DNA of 64,000 nt from Lota lota (GCA_026745465.1 JACYXH010000446.1:1157466-1221465), one strand, 5' to 3'; counted from the stretch's first letter, positions 1-13,021 are shown. Translations and numbers: made by a program. The notes: generated from the sequence alone by a model not told the origin.

Positions 1-872
1 CACTGTAATACGAACTCTCATACGCACACACACACACACACATGCTCAAAACACGTCTACACACACATGCACTCATATGTACACGGACCGTCATACTCTT
101 AAAGCAAACATACCATACACAGAGACAGCCAGTGTGTGGTCTTCTGATGGTCAAGGAGATCCTAGAGAAGAGTTTAGATGTGGGTGGACTGGGCGGTGCT
201 CAGCTAAGGGTCGGCCGCTGACCCAGTGGGACTAGATCGCTGTACCTTATCTAAAGCAGCCCTTCCTGTCAGAAAATAAATAATAAACACTAGACGGTTA
301 ATGATGGAGACACAAGCTGTCCACATGATTGGCAGGGTACAAAACTGACCTAGTGGCTGAGTGACACTGAAGGGTACACACTGTCTAGTTGTAATATCTA
401 TCTGTTCTGTATGAATATAGGCACCACCATGCTTCCTGACCAGCCCCACCATGTCACCTTTCAGAGCAAAGTAAGGCTGCTGCAGAAAATGTATCGGCGT
501 CATCGTTTTTTCATCTACTCGTTAATTTCATTTCCATCCCAAAACAGTCAAGTTCGTTAAAACATGTAACAACGCTTCAAATAAGCAAAACAACAATATC
601 ACATAGTTGTTGCGTGGACGATGACAGCCGTGTTCGGATCCACTTGGATAGGGAAGAGCTTTAGTGTATTTAAAAAACAACGATTTTTCTTATTGTTGTT
701 CTATGTTTAGAAAAGGAAAAGAAGGAAGAGAGATAGTGCCCCAAGCACAGTGAGTCACTGGTGTCACAGGACAACACAACAGCCCGGCTTGTTAGAAACC
801 TGTTAGATATGATAATTGCGGGCTCCTGCTTTGAGTGATTATTTTTTTAGGGACTTTGGGTAATAATAGGAT

Positions 873-898
873 ATAATAATAATAATAATAATAATAAT

Positions 899-963
<65 letters not shown>
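873..963. repeat. (AAT)n followed by (AT)30 microsatellite
   Basis: About nine AAT units run directly into an uninterrupted (AT) tract covering 901-963. It is followed by an AT-rich stretch with recurring TAATC/GATTA words (970-1260) that looks like old, decayed repeat DNA I cannot assign to a family. Confidence 0.95.
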
Positions 964-969
<6 letters not shown>

Positions 970-1371
970 TACAGATTAGTCAATGAATCTATTGGTCGAT
1001 TCACAGAAAATTAATCAAATCAAATCTTGAATAATTGATTAACCATTTCAGTCATTTGTCAATTACCAAACATTTGCAGAAATGTTTTTTTCTTGGCTAC
1101 CTGTCAGATAAAGCAAACACATTTAAGCCTTCGGTATGTAACTTTTTACTCTGGTATTGTGTATTGTGATGGGCATTTGCTTTTATTTCTTACATTTTGT
1201 AGACTAAATGAATTAATCAATTAATCTGAAAAAAGCCTTGTTAAATTAATTGACTATTAACATAATCACAGCCATAGTTTCATATACTTTTTTTCTTGTA
1301 ACTTAAAAGTCCTGAACTTCGACCTGAAATTCTACCACCACATAGCACTATTCCAATACTGTGAGATATGT

Positions 1372-1566
1372 CTCTAGCTAACCATTAGCAGATGCTTCTC
1401 AGTCACACTATCCCTGACTGATTCACTTACAGTGAATACAGATACAGGTAGGTGTGTCATTAAGGAACAGGCGTCAGGGTTGGTGTCTTGCCTAAGGGTA
1501 AGTACAGGTAGATTGCCAGCGACGTGGGATTGAACTTCAAACCTCTCATGTTCCTCACACACTGAG
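1372..1566 (-). mobile_element. Old tRNA-type SINE remnant
   Basis: On the minus strand the block opens with a Pol III B-box-like GTTCAATCCC. It continues with a segment of the type ACCCTTAGGCAAGACACC, which corresponds to the 'ACCCTTGAGCAAGGCAC' core common to many teleost tRNA-SINEs. It ends with an AAGCATCTGCTAATG tail like the 'AAGCGTCTGCTAAATG' 3' end of those elements. The A box and the target duplications are not recognisable. Divergence from my memory of the family is substantial, so this is an ancient insertion. Family assignment is from recall. Confidence 0.55.
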
Positions 1567-2177
1567 ACTACTTCTGAGGCGGGTCCAGAGACGGCAAGCC
1601 TGCCAATAAAAAGGAGGCGGGATCGGTGCTCCCCACTACCGTGGTAATGGCCCGCCGTTGCTCCAGATGGGAAAAGGAAGTGTAAGACAGAGAGAACAGA
1701 GAGGTGAAGGCTAGTGCAACGGCTGTACTGTCACTTTAATGTCTTCTCAGATAGAGCAGCACTGACCCTGGCCCAAAGCACCACCAGCGCTGTCTACAGG
1801 GAATGATACAGGCAGAGAGTGAGGGGGGTGGGGGGGGCGCAGCTTCATCCCCTGTAATTTCATCTCCTAAAATTTAGAGGGAGAAAAGGATACGATCCCT
1901 GTCTAGCCCCCCCCCCCGCCCCACCCCCACCCCACATGCAAGTGTGTATTTCTGTGCAATAGTTGTAGGCTGCTTAGTATTATTTTCATACAATCATTCA
2001 TTCACTCACAAATCACAAGAATTGTTTGAGCAGGAGGCACTGCTTGTATTTACAAATAAGAAACTACAACACTCTTGTGTTTTCCATACCGCGTGCTAGT
2101 GGGCGTGGATCAAAGGCCAATGATTATTTACAATACCTACAAACATCTTCATAATATCCAGATGGGGTGTCTATATG

Positions 2178-2178
<1 letters not shown>

Positions 2179-2236
<58 letters not shown>
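2179..2236. repeat. (TG)29 microsatellite
   Basis: Perfect TG tract followed by an imperfect TG/CATG-rich shoulder to about 2281. Confidence 0.97.
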
Positions 2237-2237
<1 letters not shown>

Positions 2238-4073
2238 ACATCTATGTGTGTGTGCATGTCTACGTGTGTATGTGTGTGTAGACTTACATTGTCAATTACG
2301 TAATGCACATAATCCACTACCTTTAGGTTATGAGGTCACTCTATTCCATAAAAGTCAATAGACCGTGAAGCACAATCAAACCCATTGTTTGTTTGTTTTT
2401 GTTAAGGTTTTTTAGAATCATAGTTATTTTAGCTATGGTTTAAAGGAGTAATACAGCCTTAAACCCTTTTACATCATTATAAAATATATATTGGTGATGA
2501 ACCCAGGTCCTATTTTACCATTCTGTGTAGCATTTCACTTTGCACCGGCAAACCTAGATTTCTGTAGAGACTACGTCACATGGAAACATTGCTGCAGTTC
2601 AATCAGGAGAGGCGAACATTTAAAGTGAACCACAACATTTATTGACAACACATTTGGCGATTAGAAATCTTCCAATTATTCTTCATGGGGACGATGGATC
2701 CATGAATTATGCTGGGATCTGATTCCCCCCTGATGGTGTCCAGACACTAGTGGTAGTGTGACTATGGATGGAGTGCCTCAGCCCTGGAGGATGTAATCTC
2801 TTTCTCCTTAGAGAGGTGTAGCTTACTCTCAGAGGTGAAGGGGATGGAGGAGGGCTGCAACAAGTCTCAATGAAAACAACAGACAAGCAACAAGCATGAA
2901 TGAGAGATGTTTATATACTCTGCGCGTTGGCGCACAATTGTACTCCGGTTAATGCATGAGGTAATGATTGGTTGAGAAATGAAAGGCAGGGGCTTGCGAT
3001 GATAGCGTGGGAATTTAGGACCCAAAAAAGATTGGTGATAAACAGAAGGGGAACGTCGTCTTCCTGATTGAACTTTTGCTTTAGCTACATTAGTTACAAT
3101 CATCACCCAAATATGTTTTATAGCGATGTCAATGTGTTTTAGCCTGCAATTCTTCTTTAAGGCAGCCATATATAAACCTATGTATGTAAACCTCTCTGTC
3201 CCGAATTCCTTGATTTTTATGTTGTGTCAAAAACAAAGCTTTCCCTGCTTATTATGATTAAATAATAAGTACATAAGTAAGAGTACTTTATTGACCCCTG
3301 AGGGGAAATAAATGTTTAGTTCACATTCTAAATGTGACATTATAAATAAGAATATCTATACTAACGGAAATAGTTTTGTTGAGCACCATTCAATTACAAA
3401 AGCCTTCAACCTCAATTATTACTGAATGGTAAATACACTTAGGCATGGGCCGAGAAGTTTCTCAATGAGCTTCAACTGCACAACAACAATCACTATCGAT
3501 AACCTAATAGTTCACATTCTTAGCCTCTCTCAGTGTCTTAGATGTAAGATGAATGGCACAAATGACAAACATACGCATACAAGGCACTTTGTATTGTGTT
3601 CATCTTTACCTGTGATTGTAAATAAGAATATATGTTTTCCAACACAATCACATGTGTGTGTGTTTTGAAGTGGACAAAGTGATGTGCCTGTTGAGTGCTG
3701 CTATGGATCAAAGACAGTTGTGTGGTGTATCACTCTGCAGGGCTCTCTCTCTCTCTCTGTCCCTCTATAATTGTTTATACGTCTCTCTCTCTCTTTCTTT
3801 TCCCATTGTGCTATTAGGGTGAACAGGGGTTTTAGCAAATGTCAAGACTCCCATGTTGAACTGTTTAAGAGAGTGGAGGATGTCATTTGTCCCGAGATTT
3901 AGAAAAGTGTGTCAGCTCTGTTAACAGCTCTACTCTTTGTGTCGTATACCAAGACAAGAGGCCATCTAGGCTTGAGAAAATAGCCTGTCACAGATAACTC
4001 CACTCGGATCTCTTCAACCCACAACAAACTAAACCAAACATGTCCTGCTGGCTAAAACACACAAACCCAAGCA

Positions 4074-4074
<1 letters not shown>

Positions 4075-4117
<43 letters not shown>
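4075..4117. repeat. (CA)21 microsatellite
   Basis: Perfect CA tract flanked by unique AT-rich DNA. Confidence 0.97.
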
Positions 4118-4122
<5 letters not shown>

Positions 4123-5161
4123 AACACCTGGCTCCTTACTGTCATACACCAGCAATTTAATAGGTTGTACAGGACTTATACTTTTCTAGTGACGTGCTTT
4201 TGAAATAAATTGCCCAAGCCTGTACATCGAGCGAATAGACCAAATATATCCAACGATAGAACATGCTGGATTGTGGAGGAGTTTGTTGGAAAATGATTCC
4301 TTCTTTGGCTTTAGTGACCAAGCTAGCTGGTGTTTGCTAACAATTGTAGTATATGCTGGCCTCATTGGCTCACAGTGCATGCAGGACGCCCCCCCCCCCC
4401 CCTATTATAAAAGGTCACCTGATGGAATTGCCTAGTTACTTAGCAACCGCTATGGGTAATAGCGTCCTACTAAGGCCAGACATTGCTTTCATCCAATCAC
4501 AGAACTGTGCCTGTTTAGTGTCATGGTCGGTCATAGCTTTAATGAAGCATTGCTGTGACATGTATTTTTGTCGAATATAGCGAGGCGACCAGCTAATTAA
4601 ACGGAGGATTCTAATATTTATTATAATATGTAACATATTTTCCTGAAAAATGTACAGCGTGACAAAAATGTATTCATGGATTCACGGTATTGAGTGACTG
4701 TAATGTTGAAGCTTGAAGTGTGTACATTTATCACTGAGATGTTGTTTGTTTCATTTGAAGGGTTTGTGATTGACGTGGTGTTCCACGATGCAGCTCTTTT
4801 CCTCACTGTTCCCCTCCTCCTGGAGCCCCATCTTGGGGGGAGAGCTGAGCAATGGCTGGCCTCTGGCTTCCAGAGCCCGCAGCTCCACTGTTTTCTGCTA
4901 CAGATGCTGCTGAGTGTGCACTTGCTGGGCTATAGCGTTGAACTTTTTAACAGATGAGTGCCCATTTTTCCTGCCTCTCATTTCTCTCTGGCTTTTTATT
5001 TTATTTTTGCATTTTCTATCATTGGTTTCTTTGTTTCTGTTTTTTCTTTCTTTAGTTATTTATGTGTGTGTGTGTGTGTTTGTGTATTGCACAGGGATCT
5101 AGTATGTATCGATGTTCGGATTTCTAATGAGAGAGGGAGAGAGGAAGAGAGAGATGGAGAG

Positions 5162-5164
<3 letters not shown>

Positions 5165-5204
<40 letters not shown>
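5165..5204. repeat. (GA)20 microsatellite
   Basis: Perfect GA tract at the end of a longer purine-rich stretch starting near 5129. Confidence 0.97.
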
Positions 5205-5207
<3 letters not shown>

Positions 5208-5360
5208 CATTAGTCACATGGTGAACTATAAAGTAGAGATTGCGCTCTGCATACAGTCTCCATCTGCATTCACACACCTGGACAACACACAATCTCACAA
5301 GCCTCACATACAATGTTTGAGCACTTCATTGTTTCGTTTTGTGGTGTATCCCTGCGTTTG

Positions 5361-5362
<2 letters not shown>

Positions 5363-5437
<75 letters not shown>
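5363..5437. repeat. (GT)37 microsatellite
   Basis: Perfect alternating purine-pyrimidine tract of 75 bp, followed by a pyrimidine-rich stretch (5500-5600). Confidence 0.97.
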
Positions 5438-5438
<1 letters not shown>

Positions 5439-6364
5439 CAGATGGAGCTAACAGATAGAAAACACAGTAAACTATTTTTTCTCTTTTTGCCACATAGAGA
5501 CAAACACATCTGTCTGCCCTCTTGGCTCTCGCTCCCTTTTTCCATCCCCTCGTTCTTCCAACCTCTTTTCCCCTTCTTCCCTCACTCTTCTCCCTTCTGT
5601 CTACCAATTACAAGCCACATGGTAAGTCATCTTTATGCTCTCTCCAAAAAGAAAAAAAGATTAGCAAGGCTTACACAGACATAACAATGACTAATTCTGA
5701 AATACATTTCCAACCAGTTTGCTATTAGTGACATAATTTAACTGAAACGAGAGACATTGTTATCATAGACGTTTCATAAAACATAAAGAAAATGAAAAAT
5801 AAATATAATTTTGTGGGTTTCTAATCTTTTTTACATTGACTGTTTTATGTCCTTCATTCTGAAATGAGCATTACTTTTTAATTGCTGAAGACATTTTGTT
5901 TAAATAATACATTATAATACTGTAACAAAACCATTAACAAAAACATTAAAATGCTCTCTTAATGTGTCCATTGAGACACAAATATTTCTTAAATGTGACA
6001 ACTTTTACAATGAAAAAATGTGAATAGTTTCACTGTAATTGGATGGACATTATTCTAAAGTGTGCATTGTTTAATGGACCGTGATCCACTTAAAAAGCAA
6101 CAAACAAAACAAAACAACCACCATGTCAGGACTAAAGTGCTTGTATACACATGCAGCTGAACAGAGACTTGGTCTGAATGACATGGTGCACTGCCATGTG
6201 GACGTTGTATCCATTTAAATAAGTGACTGACTGGAACCTTCTAACCGGCTTGTGGTCTGTCTGAATAACCTATGACCTGCCCATGCAGCACAGCGGCATT
6301 ATGAGAGAGGGGGGAAGTGGATGAAAGGATGGATCGCGAGCTCGACAAATGAAATGAAAAGGCA

Positions 6365-6381
6365 GGGGGGGGGGGGGGGGG
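6365..6381. repeat. G17 homopolymer
   Basis: Uninterrupted guanine run. Confidence 0.95.
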
Positions 6382-6555
6382 ATTGAAGCGGAATGGGGAA
6401 AGGGGGAGCATGAGTTTGACAGAGGCAGGGGCACAGATTGTGTGGACCTAAAGAGTGAGAGAGAAAGAGAGAGAATATATGTAGCTGTGGAGGAGGGCGG
6501 GAGGGTGGAGATGAAGGAACAGATGGAAAGATAAAAAAGGGACCAGCTGGATTCA

Positions 6556-6645
6556 CCCTCCCCCCTCCCCCTCCCCCTCCCCCCTCCCCCTCCCCTCCCC
6601 TCCCCTCCCCTCCCCCTCCCCCTCCCCCCTCCCCCCTCCCCCTCT
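6556..6645. repeat. C-rich CCCCTCC tract, G-quadruplex potential on the minus strand
   Basis: About 90 bp made only of C runs of 3-6 separated by single T. The complementary strand therefore carries more than a dozen consecutive G-runs of at least three with one-base spacers, the classic pattern for intramolecular quadruplexes. Confidence 0.85.
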
Positions 6646-7208
6646 TCTCTAATCCCCCCACACACACACGTGCAAACCCGCCATATTAAACGTAGCACAT
6701 TTGGTCATGTGGATTTCTCATCAACCTAGAATAAGGCAACAAGGGGAGGGCTGAAGGGGTGAGACGATTGAAACGCAGGGAGGGACGGTGGAAGAGAGAG
6801 GAAACAGTCTTCTAACTGTTGAAAAGCTGAACACTATGCAGCAGTCAACTTGAGTTAGCATCAGATCCACAATTCAGCCGCGCAATTCACTAATACAAAT
6901 ATTTGGAGGAAAGAATTATGTAAATCAACTTCCTCAGCAGTAAGCCTAAATCTGTGCGTGGGCACTTCTGCATATGGGCATGGTTTACATACAACCTGCG
7001 AGGATTTAGCCCTTTTGACCGATAGGTAGGACGTGACCTGACTCTTGGGTCCCTTGGGCTTTAACTGTCATCACGGGTGTTGTCAGAACTCCTCAATTTC
7101 TGGTATCAGTTCATCAGAATAGTCCATTCTATAAAAATGTTTGGTTAGAACGATTTTTGTGTAGTGCACCAAAGTTTTGTTTGAGTGGTTGATTGTCTCT
7201 ACCTTAGC

Positions 7209-7212
<4 letters not shown>

Positions 7213-7244
<32 letters not shown>

Positions 7245-7302
7245 CGTGCGTGCATGTGCCTGCGTGTGGGTGTATGTATGTCCTTGTGTGTGGGTGCATG
7301 CA

Positions 7303-7364
<62 letters not shown>
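7213..7364. repeat. Compound (TG)n microsatellite
   Basis: (TG)15 at 7213-7242, an imperfect TG/TGCA-rich middle, and (TG)28 at 7309-7364. Confidence 0.95.
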
Positions 7365-7366
<2 letters not shown>

Positions 7367-7584
7367 TGTGTGTGTGTGTGAGTGCAGATGCGAGAGAGTA
7401 GAATAGTGTGTCTAGTGTAAGGTATGTGGGTGGATGCATCTGTTTCTAGGGATTCTGATAGTTTTGGTTCAAAGCACGTTACACTACACTGTAGGAAAGA
7501 CAAATTACATTTCTATCATTTGGCTCAGATTTTGCTGGAATAACATACACATGTGCATGCACGCACACACACCCACACATACCT

Positions 7585-8063
7585 ACCATAGTGCTACTCT
7601 ATCATACATACGTACCATAGCCCTACTCTGTTATGTACCTGCCATAGTCCTACTCTAACATACATACCTACCATAGTCCTACTCTCATATAGACCTACCA
7701 TAGTCTTACTCTCATACATACCTACCATGGTCCTACTCTCATACATACCTATCATGGTCCTACTCTCATACATACCTACCATGGTCCTACTCTCATACAT
7801 ACCTACCATAGTCCTACTGTCATACAAACTTACCATAGGTCTACTCTCTTACGTACCTACCATGGTCCTACTGTCATACAAATGTACCATAGTCCTACTG
7901 TCATACAAACTTACCATAGTCCTACTCTCTTACGTACCTACCATAGTCCTACTGTCATACAAACTTACCATAGTCCTACTCTCTTACGTACCTACCATAA
8001 TCCTACTGTCATACATACCTACCATGGTCATATTCTCATACATATCTACCATAAGCCTACTCC
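7585..8063. repeat. 30-bp minisatellite, about 15 copies
   Basis: A 30-bp unit of the type TACCATAGTCCTACTCT plus CATACATACC is repeated head to tail with point changes. The first copies are shorter or irregular. Two alternating sub-types are visible (CTCTCATACATAC and CTGTCATACAAAC). Because the period is a multiple of three, decapeptide-repeat frames stay open on both strands. I treat them as artefacts, not genes. Confidence 0.9.
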
Positions 8064-9486
8064 ACATGTATCTCTCCATCTACTGAACAGCTACTAAACT
8101 GACAGCAAATGTTCATGGTAGAGACAACACGAAGACTACATATCCCAGCGTCATCATGGGAGAGACAGCAGTAACAGCACAGTGACAAGAAAGATCATAG
8201 AAGATAAAATAAGATATGTTTGTATGAGGCAGAAGAAGAGTAACCAGATATGTGAATGAGATTAAATGAAGATCAATATGGTATTGACAGGAGTGGGCAG
8301 TAGCGCAGAATGAATCATTTAGGTAAATAAATAATAGCACTTTATCCGAGAACTTTAAAATTACCGAAAAAAAGAAAAAGGATGGCGTGTCTGGGCATTG
8401 TAGATAAGACGTATTAGTGCTGATATAACATCTCAATGATAATAACCCACCTGCAAGCACATCTTAGCAGCATCAATGGGTCTTTTACCAGAGGGGAAAC
8501 ATTACAAAGTCTAAACAAGAGAGTCCCATCACCCGTTGGGTTGGGAACCATGTATGTCATTGTGTGAGCATTGGGTGTGTATATTTAATGCATATGTGTG
8601 GGTGTTTTGAATGAAATGCTTAGATAATTAGTTACTCATAGCTAAACAAACATATACCTTTAGTCAGAGTTGAAGTATGGGTTAGTTACTAATATATGCA
8701 TATTCTATATCATTATTCATGTACTTTATATTTACACCCTCACTGCATTATTTTTGTCTATTTTTGTCGTTCTAAACCATACACCAGTAGAAAAATAAAT
8801 CTGATAGTAAAAAAAAGAAAAAAAAATGGATTGCAGTTTTATTCACCCAATGTCAAACAAAATATGTTTGAGCATGTGTTATGTTGGCAAGAGACGCATT
8901 ATAACAGTGATCAGCAGTGTTGGCCTTTTCTATATATTTATTTCTTCTCACCAGCTAAATTTGTTTCCCCTGGTATGTATTGTAGCTGATGGATGAGGTA
9001 GAAAAACAGTGCACAGCCGAAGAACAGATTGGATTGTCAATGCTTTGCTGTGATTGGTTGAGGTTGTGATCTATGCCTTAACTCGGGGTGGCCTGACCCA
9101 ACCCTGAAGGTTTGGTTCTTAGGACTTTTGTTCTTTCTCATGCTCCTAATTGCCCAAGGCCTACTTCAGCCGAAAACACTTTTTTCACCAGCTGTAGCAG
9201 AAAGGCTTCATTGAGCAGTAGTTGTTGTTTTTAAGCCCAAGAGATGGTGCACAAAGCTGCGGAAATGCTTTATTCGTAATATTAATCAGCGATATTATAC
9301 AAATCTAATATGCAAAACTGGCAAAAACAAACTGATACACCTGAGCTCACATTTAGGGTATAACATAGACTGTCCGTCTCTGTGGCTCTCTGTTAACTGT
9401 GTCCTTCCATTGATCACTATCATACATGTAGCTCATAATTCTCCATGAAGGACACACGTTTACACATCCCACACATACTCTCTCTC

Positions 9487-9535
9487 ACACACACACACGC
9501 ACGCACACACCCACGCACGCACGCACACACGCACA
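9487..9535. repeat. Imperfect CA/CG-rich microsatellite
   Basis: CACACA interspersed with CACGCA units. Confidence 0.9.
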
Positions 9536-9835
9536 CTGTGGGAGTGTGTGTGGATGACGGCAGATGATGGCTGCCTCTCCTGGCCCAAGTCAGACTGATT
9601 GGACTCAGGGGCTGGGTGAGGCTGCACACCTGTTGCACATTGAGCAATCAATGTGAACAGGTTAAACCAGCCATCACCACACACACTCGAGGAGAGACAT
9701 GGCATCATGGAGCACCAGGCCATGTATCATTATCTGCCGGCATTACAATATACCGGCTTCAACATCACCGCCCTGCGTCCTTTGTCTGAAGGAGCCCAGT
9801 TTAAGTCACCTACGTGGAGTGTATCGTTGGCTTTG

Positions 9836-9837
<2 letters not shown>

Positions 9838-9902
<65 letters not shown>
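9838..9902. repeat. (AC)32 microsatellite
   Basis: Perfect tract. Confidence 0.97.
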
Positions 9903-9903
<1 letters not shown>

Positions 9904-10214
9904 CTATGCTTACTGGCCTGTTTCAATAATTCAGATGAGGAGCCCTCTGTCGTCCACTGAGTCCCTCCTATCATTTCACACAAGACACACGCTCACATGT
10001 GCATAGCGTTGTGACTCAGTCATGGTTTTCCACACGGTTTACCAGCAGTATGTGAAGCAGCTGTCCTCATTTTCAGTGAATGTTTTGAACTAGTTAATAC
10101 TTGCAGACTTTCTCTGCATGTGTTTTAATCAAGTTAGGGTGGATTACAAAACGCATTACACATATCGCTCAAGCACACATCAATGGATAAAATATAAAAA
10201 AATGTCAAAGCCTG

Positions 10215-10319
<105 letters not shown>

Positions 10320-11339
10320 CCGTTTGTGTGCTTGTGTCATCTGTTAACCTGAATGGAATATCAAAGTAGTCGCCCTCATGCTGAGGTGCATGCAGCTTTT
10401 AACACATCACGGAAAATATCGCATTTTTGATGTCTGACTTGTATACCCCAAACAAAGTCAGCTCTCGGATGGGACATTGAGGCATTGGATTTAGTGAACA
10501 TTTTACATGCCTTAATCTCTCAAGGCGCCTCTCAGTACCACCTTAGTCATCATCCCTTAAAGAAAAAGGAACAGGCAGCCTACTTTGAAGACACAGCACG
10601 GTTTGTACCCTGGGCCAAGGCCAGTGGGAGTTTGAGTCATCATGTTCTTTATGTGAACGCACCTGGAGTCACTATCAAGAAGAAGGTCGATTAAAGGAAC
10701 AGTCCTGCCCATAGCATGTAGTCACTGCGTGTCACTTATAAGAGTCCAGTGCCCCCATGCTAGCTTGGCTAGCCCTTTGCTTTCGCATAAGAAGAATCAT
10801 TGATCCTAATAAAAGTAAATAACACTAGGCCATTGAAACAAAGCTGACCTTATTCACTTTCATTGGTTTGTGAGCATGATTTTCATGACTTTTTTATTTT
10901 GGTAGTTGTGATTGCTAAATGTACTATTGCCATGAGGAGGCTTGCAATGGGAATTTGAGAGTGTTTCAAGTGACAGTAAAGTAGAGATAATGGCACACTT
11001 TCACTTTAAGGCAAGTTTTTCCTTCAAAGCTAAAACTATTGTGATCTAATGGTTTCCTCATCTGGTGATGGTTAAGGAAACTTCTCAGGGTACTAAAGTC
11101 TGACTACATACTTTATTCAAGGCCATTAGGTTCAAGTAGTCAGAACTTCAGTTCATGATAATATTATTCTCACTCATAATCCAGACCAAACCCTCTGAGC
11201 CAATAGACTCACATCTAGGGAGAGACACCAGTACCCAATAGATACAGGGATACGCTGTCAACCTGCACAATAACCTTGAGCCACTTTCTCCCGTGCATTG
11301 GCCAATCTGCTGACAAGGATCAATGCTCTGTCACAATGT

Positions 11340-11640
11340 GCTGTTTGGGTCAAATTCAGCGCAACACATTTGTTTATGCATTTAATTAAGAGCTAATTAA
11401 ACGTGCCACATCTAACAAAATTTGATGAACACCTGCACGTATTTCGCGTCGGCTGACATTTTTTCTGCGGATCTATTTTCATCCAGGCAATTTCTTGCTA
11501 TCGTGCGCTACTCTTGGAAGTGCCTCCCTATTTATGTCACCATCTGTAACTCTCCAACCTAATAATCACACGGGGAGATTTAGCTGAGAAATATGACCCC
11601 CTGGGCCAGCTGCTATTATACCGCTGCGATGAGAGGAAGC
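11340..11640. promoter_or_regulatory. Candidate conserved non-coding element
   Basis: About 300 bp of complex, repeat-free sequence in an otherwise repeat-dense area. It contains two homeodomain-type TTAATTAA/TAATTA cores (11381-11400), an E-box CAGCTG near 11610 and no sustained open frame. The window cannot show conservation, so this is a candidate chosen only by texture and motif content. Confidence 0.25.
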
Positions 11641-12079
11641 TGATGGGGTTTCAAAAGGAGGGCCTAAGGATGAGGAAGTGACTCCCTGTCTGGTGTGTGT
11701 GAGGAAGAGGAGGAGGAAGGCATTTATTGGCTTCACAGTTTTATGCTGCTCTAGGCAGGTTTCTATAATCTACCCCCCTCCCCTCTTGTGTTTCCTTGCT
11801 ACTTCACTCTCCTACCTGATCTTCAAGCTGATATCAAACATATGCGCAGTATTAATAAAAAAAGCCTTCTTCCCTTATCTGTAATTCTCATCTGTATCTC
11901 CCACGCCCTCTTCCATCTCTTTATCTATCTACGTTGTGTGTGTGTGTGTGTGTTTACATTGATATTTTTTCCCTGCTTCTCATCAACTCAACTGTTCATT
12001 TTCCAGAATGTTCCCTGCCACCCCTTTCTCCGCTCTCCTCTCTAGCGTTTCCTTTCCACACACAAAAAACTGTGCCAGT

Positions 12080-12430
12080 GCATCCATCTTGTCCTCTGTT
12101 CTGCTCTCTCTCCCTCTCCTCTTTCTCCTTGCTCCACTCCTGCTCTTCTCCCTCCTCTCCCCCTCCACCCCTCCACTCCACCTGCCCACTCCTCCTTCTC
12201 CTCCCTTCACTCCTCCACTCTTCCCTCCTTCTGTCCTCTCCTCCTTCTCCTCCCTCCACTCCTCCTCTTCTCCCCCTTATCCTTCTTCCACTCATCCACT
12301 CCTCCCTCCTCCCGTCCTCTCCTCCTTCTCCTCCCTTCATTCCTCCACTCATCCCTCCTCCTGTCCTCTCCTCCTTCTTCTCACTCCACTCCTCCTCTCC
12401 TCCCTCCTCCCGTCCTGTCCTCCCATCCTG
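12080..12430. repeat. Polypyrimidine (CTCCTTCTCC) tract
   Basis: About 350 bp that is almost pure C/T on the plus strand, with an imperfect 30-45-bp periodicity of CTCCTTCTCCTCCC and CACTCC modules. The strand asymmetry gives open frames on both strands with Ser/Leu/Pro or Arg/Glu/Gly composition, which are not genes. Confidence 0.9.
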
Positions 12431-12900
12431 CTGGGTCAGAGGGAATACAGGACTTCTTTGTCCCTGCCGCCTCCCACTTCCCCTTTGAAGGGAAGAGATG
12501 AAACGATAAGGGAGAGAGGAGAAGAGGGAATGGAGGGAGCGTGAGAAGGTGAATAAGGAGGAGAGGAGAAGGGCAGGAAAAAGGTCTGTGTTTGGATCAA
12601 TGGTAGCGCTTGTTTGTTTTGCATTGATATCCTATCTGGGGGGGGGGGGGGGGGTGAAGGGGTGGGGGGGGGATTGCGTGGGACTGGATGACCATATAAC
12701 ATGTACTTTGAACTCTGGTGGGGTTCCAGGAAAGCAGTGTTTAAACGATTTTGTGTCTGAATACTCCCAGGCTGACCACACATTTCATAATATTCACACA
12801 AGCAAAGAAAGCAAATTATTTTTTTTATCTGCTCACAGGATTATATTGGTGGCATCAAAGTAGTGGGATACACATCATAGACCAACTAGGATATTAATGT

Positions 12901-12905
<5 letters not shown>

Positions 12906-12951
<46 letters not shown>
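12906..12951. repeat. (TG)23 microsatellite
   Basis: Perfect tract 70 bp before the acceptor of the candidate non-coding exon at 13022. Confidence 0.95.
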
Positions 12952-12953
<2 letters not shown>

Positions 12954-13021
12954 TTTGTGCGTGCCCCTGTTTTATTGATGAACCTGCATTACATTGATCA
13001 TTCTATTTGTGTTTCCTTCAG

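Noticed and set aside
6270..6698. 142-codon Gly/Arg-rich ORF on the minus strand
   Set aside because: Composition follows the CCCCTCC repeat; no conserved motif.
7083..7503. Long Thr-His and Cys-Val frames on both strands
   Set aside because: They are (TG)n/(CA)n microsatellites translated; no start context, domain or splice signal. The same applies to similar frames near 2.1, 5.3, 9.8, 10.2, 18.4, 54.1, 57.0 and 61.6 kb.
7585..8063. CRISPR-like regular repeats
   Set aside because: Contiguous minisatellite without distinct spacers in a vertebrate nuclear context.
7594..8086. Decapeptide-repeat ORFs on both strands
   Set aside because: The 30-bp minisatellite period keeps all frames open; irregular copies and no flanking gene structure.
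11934..12544. 184- and 178-codon Ser/Leu/Pro-rich ORFs
   Set aside because: Entirely within a polypyrimidine tract; complementary Arg/Glu frames are equally open on the other strand.
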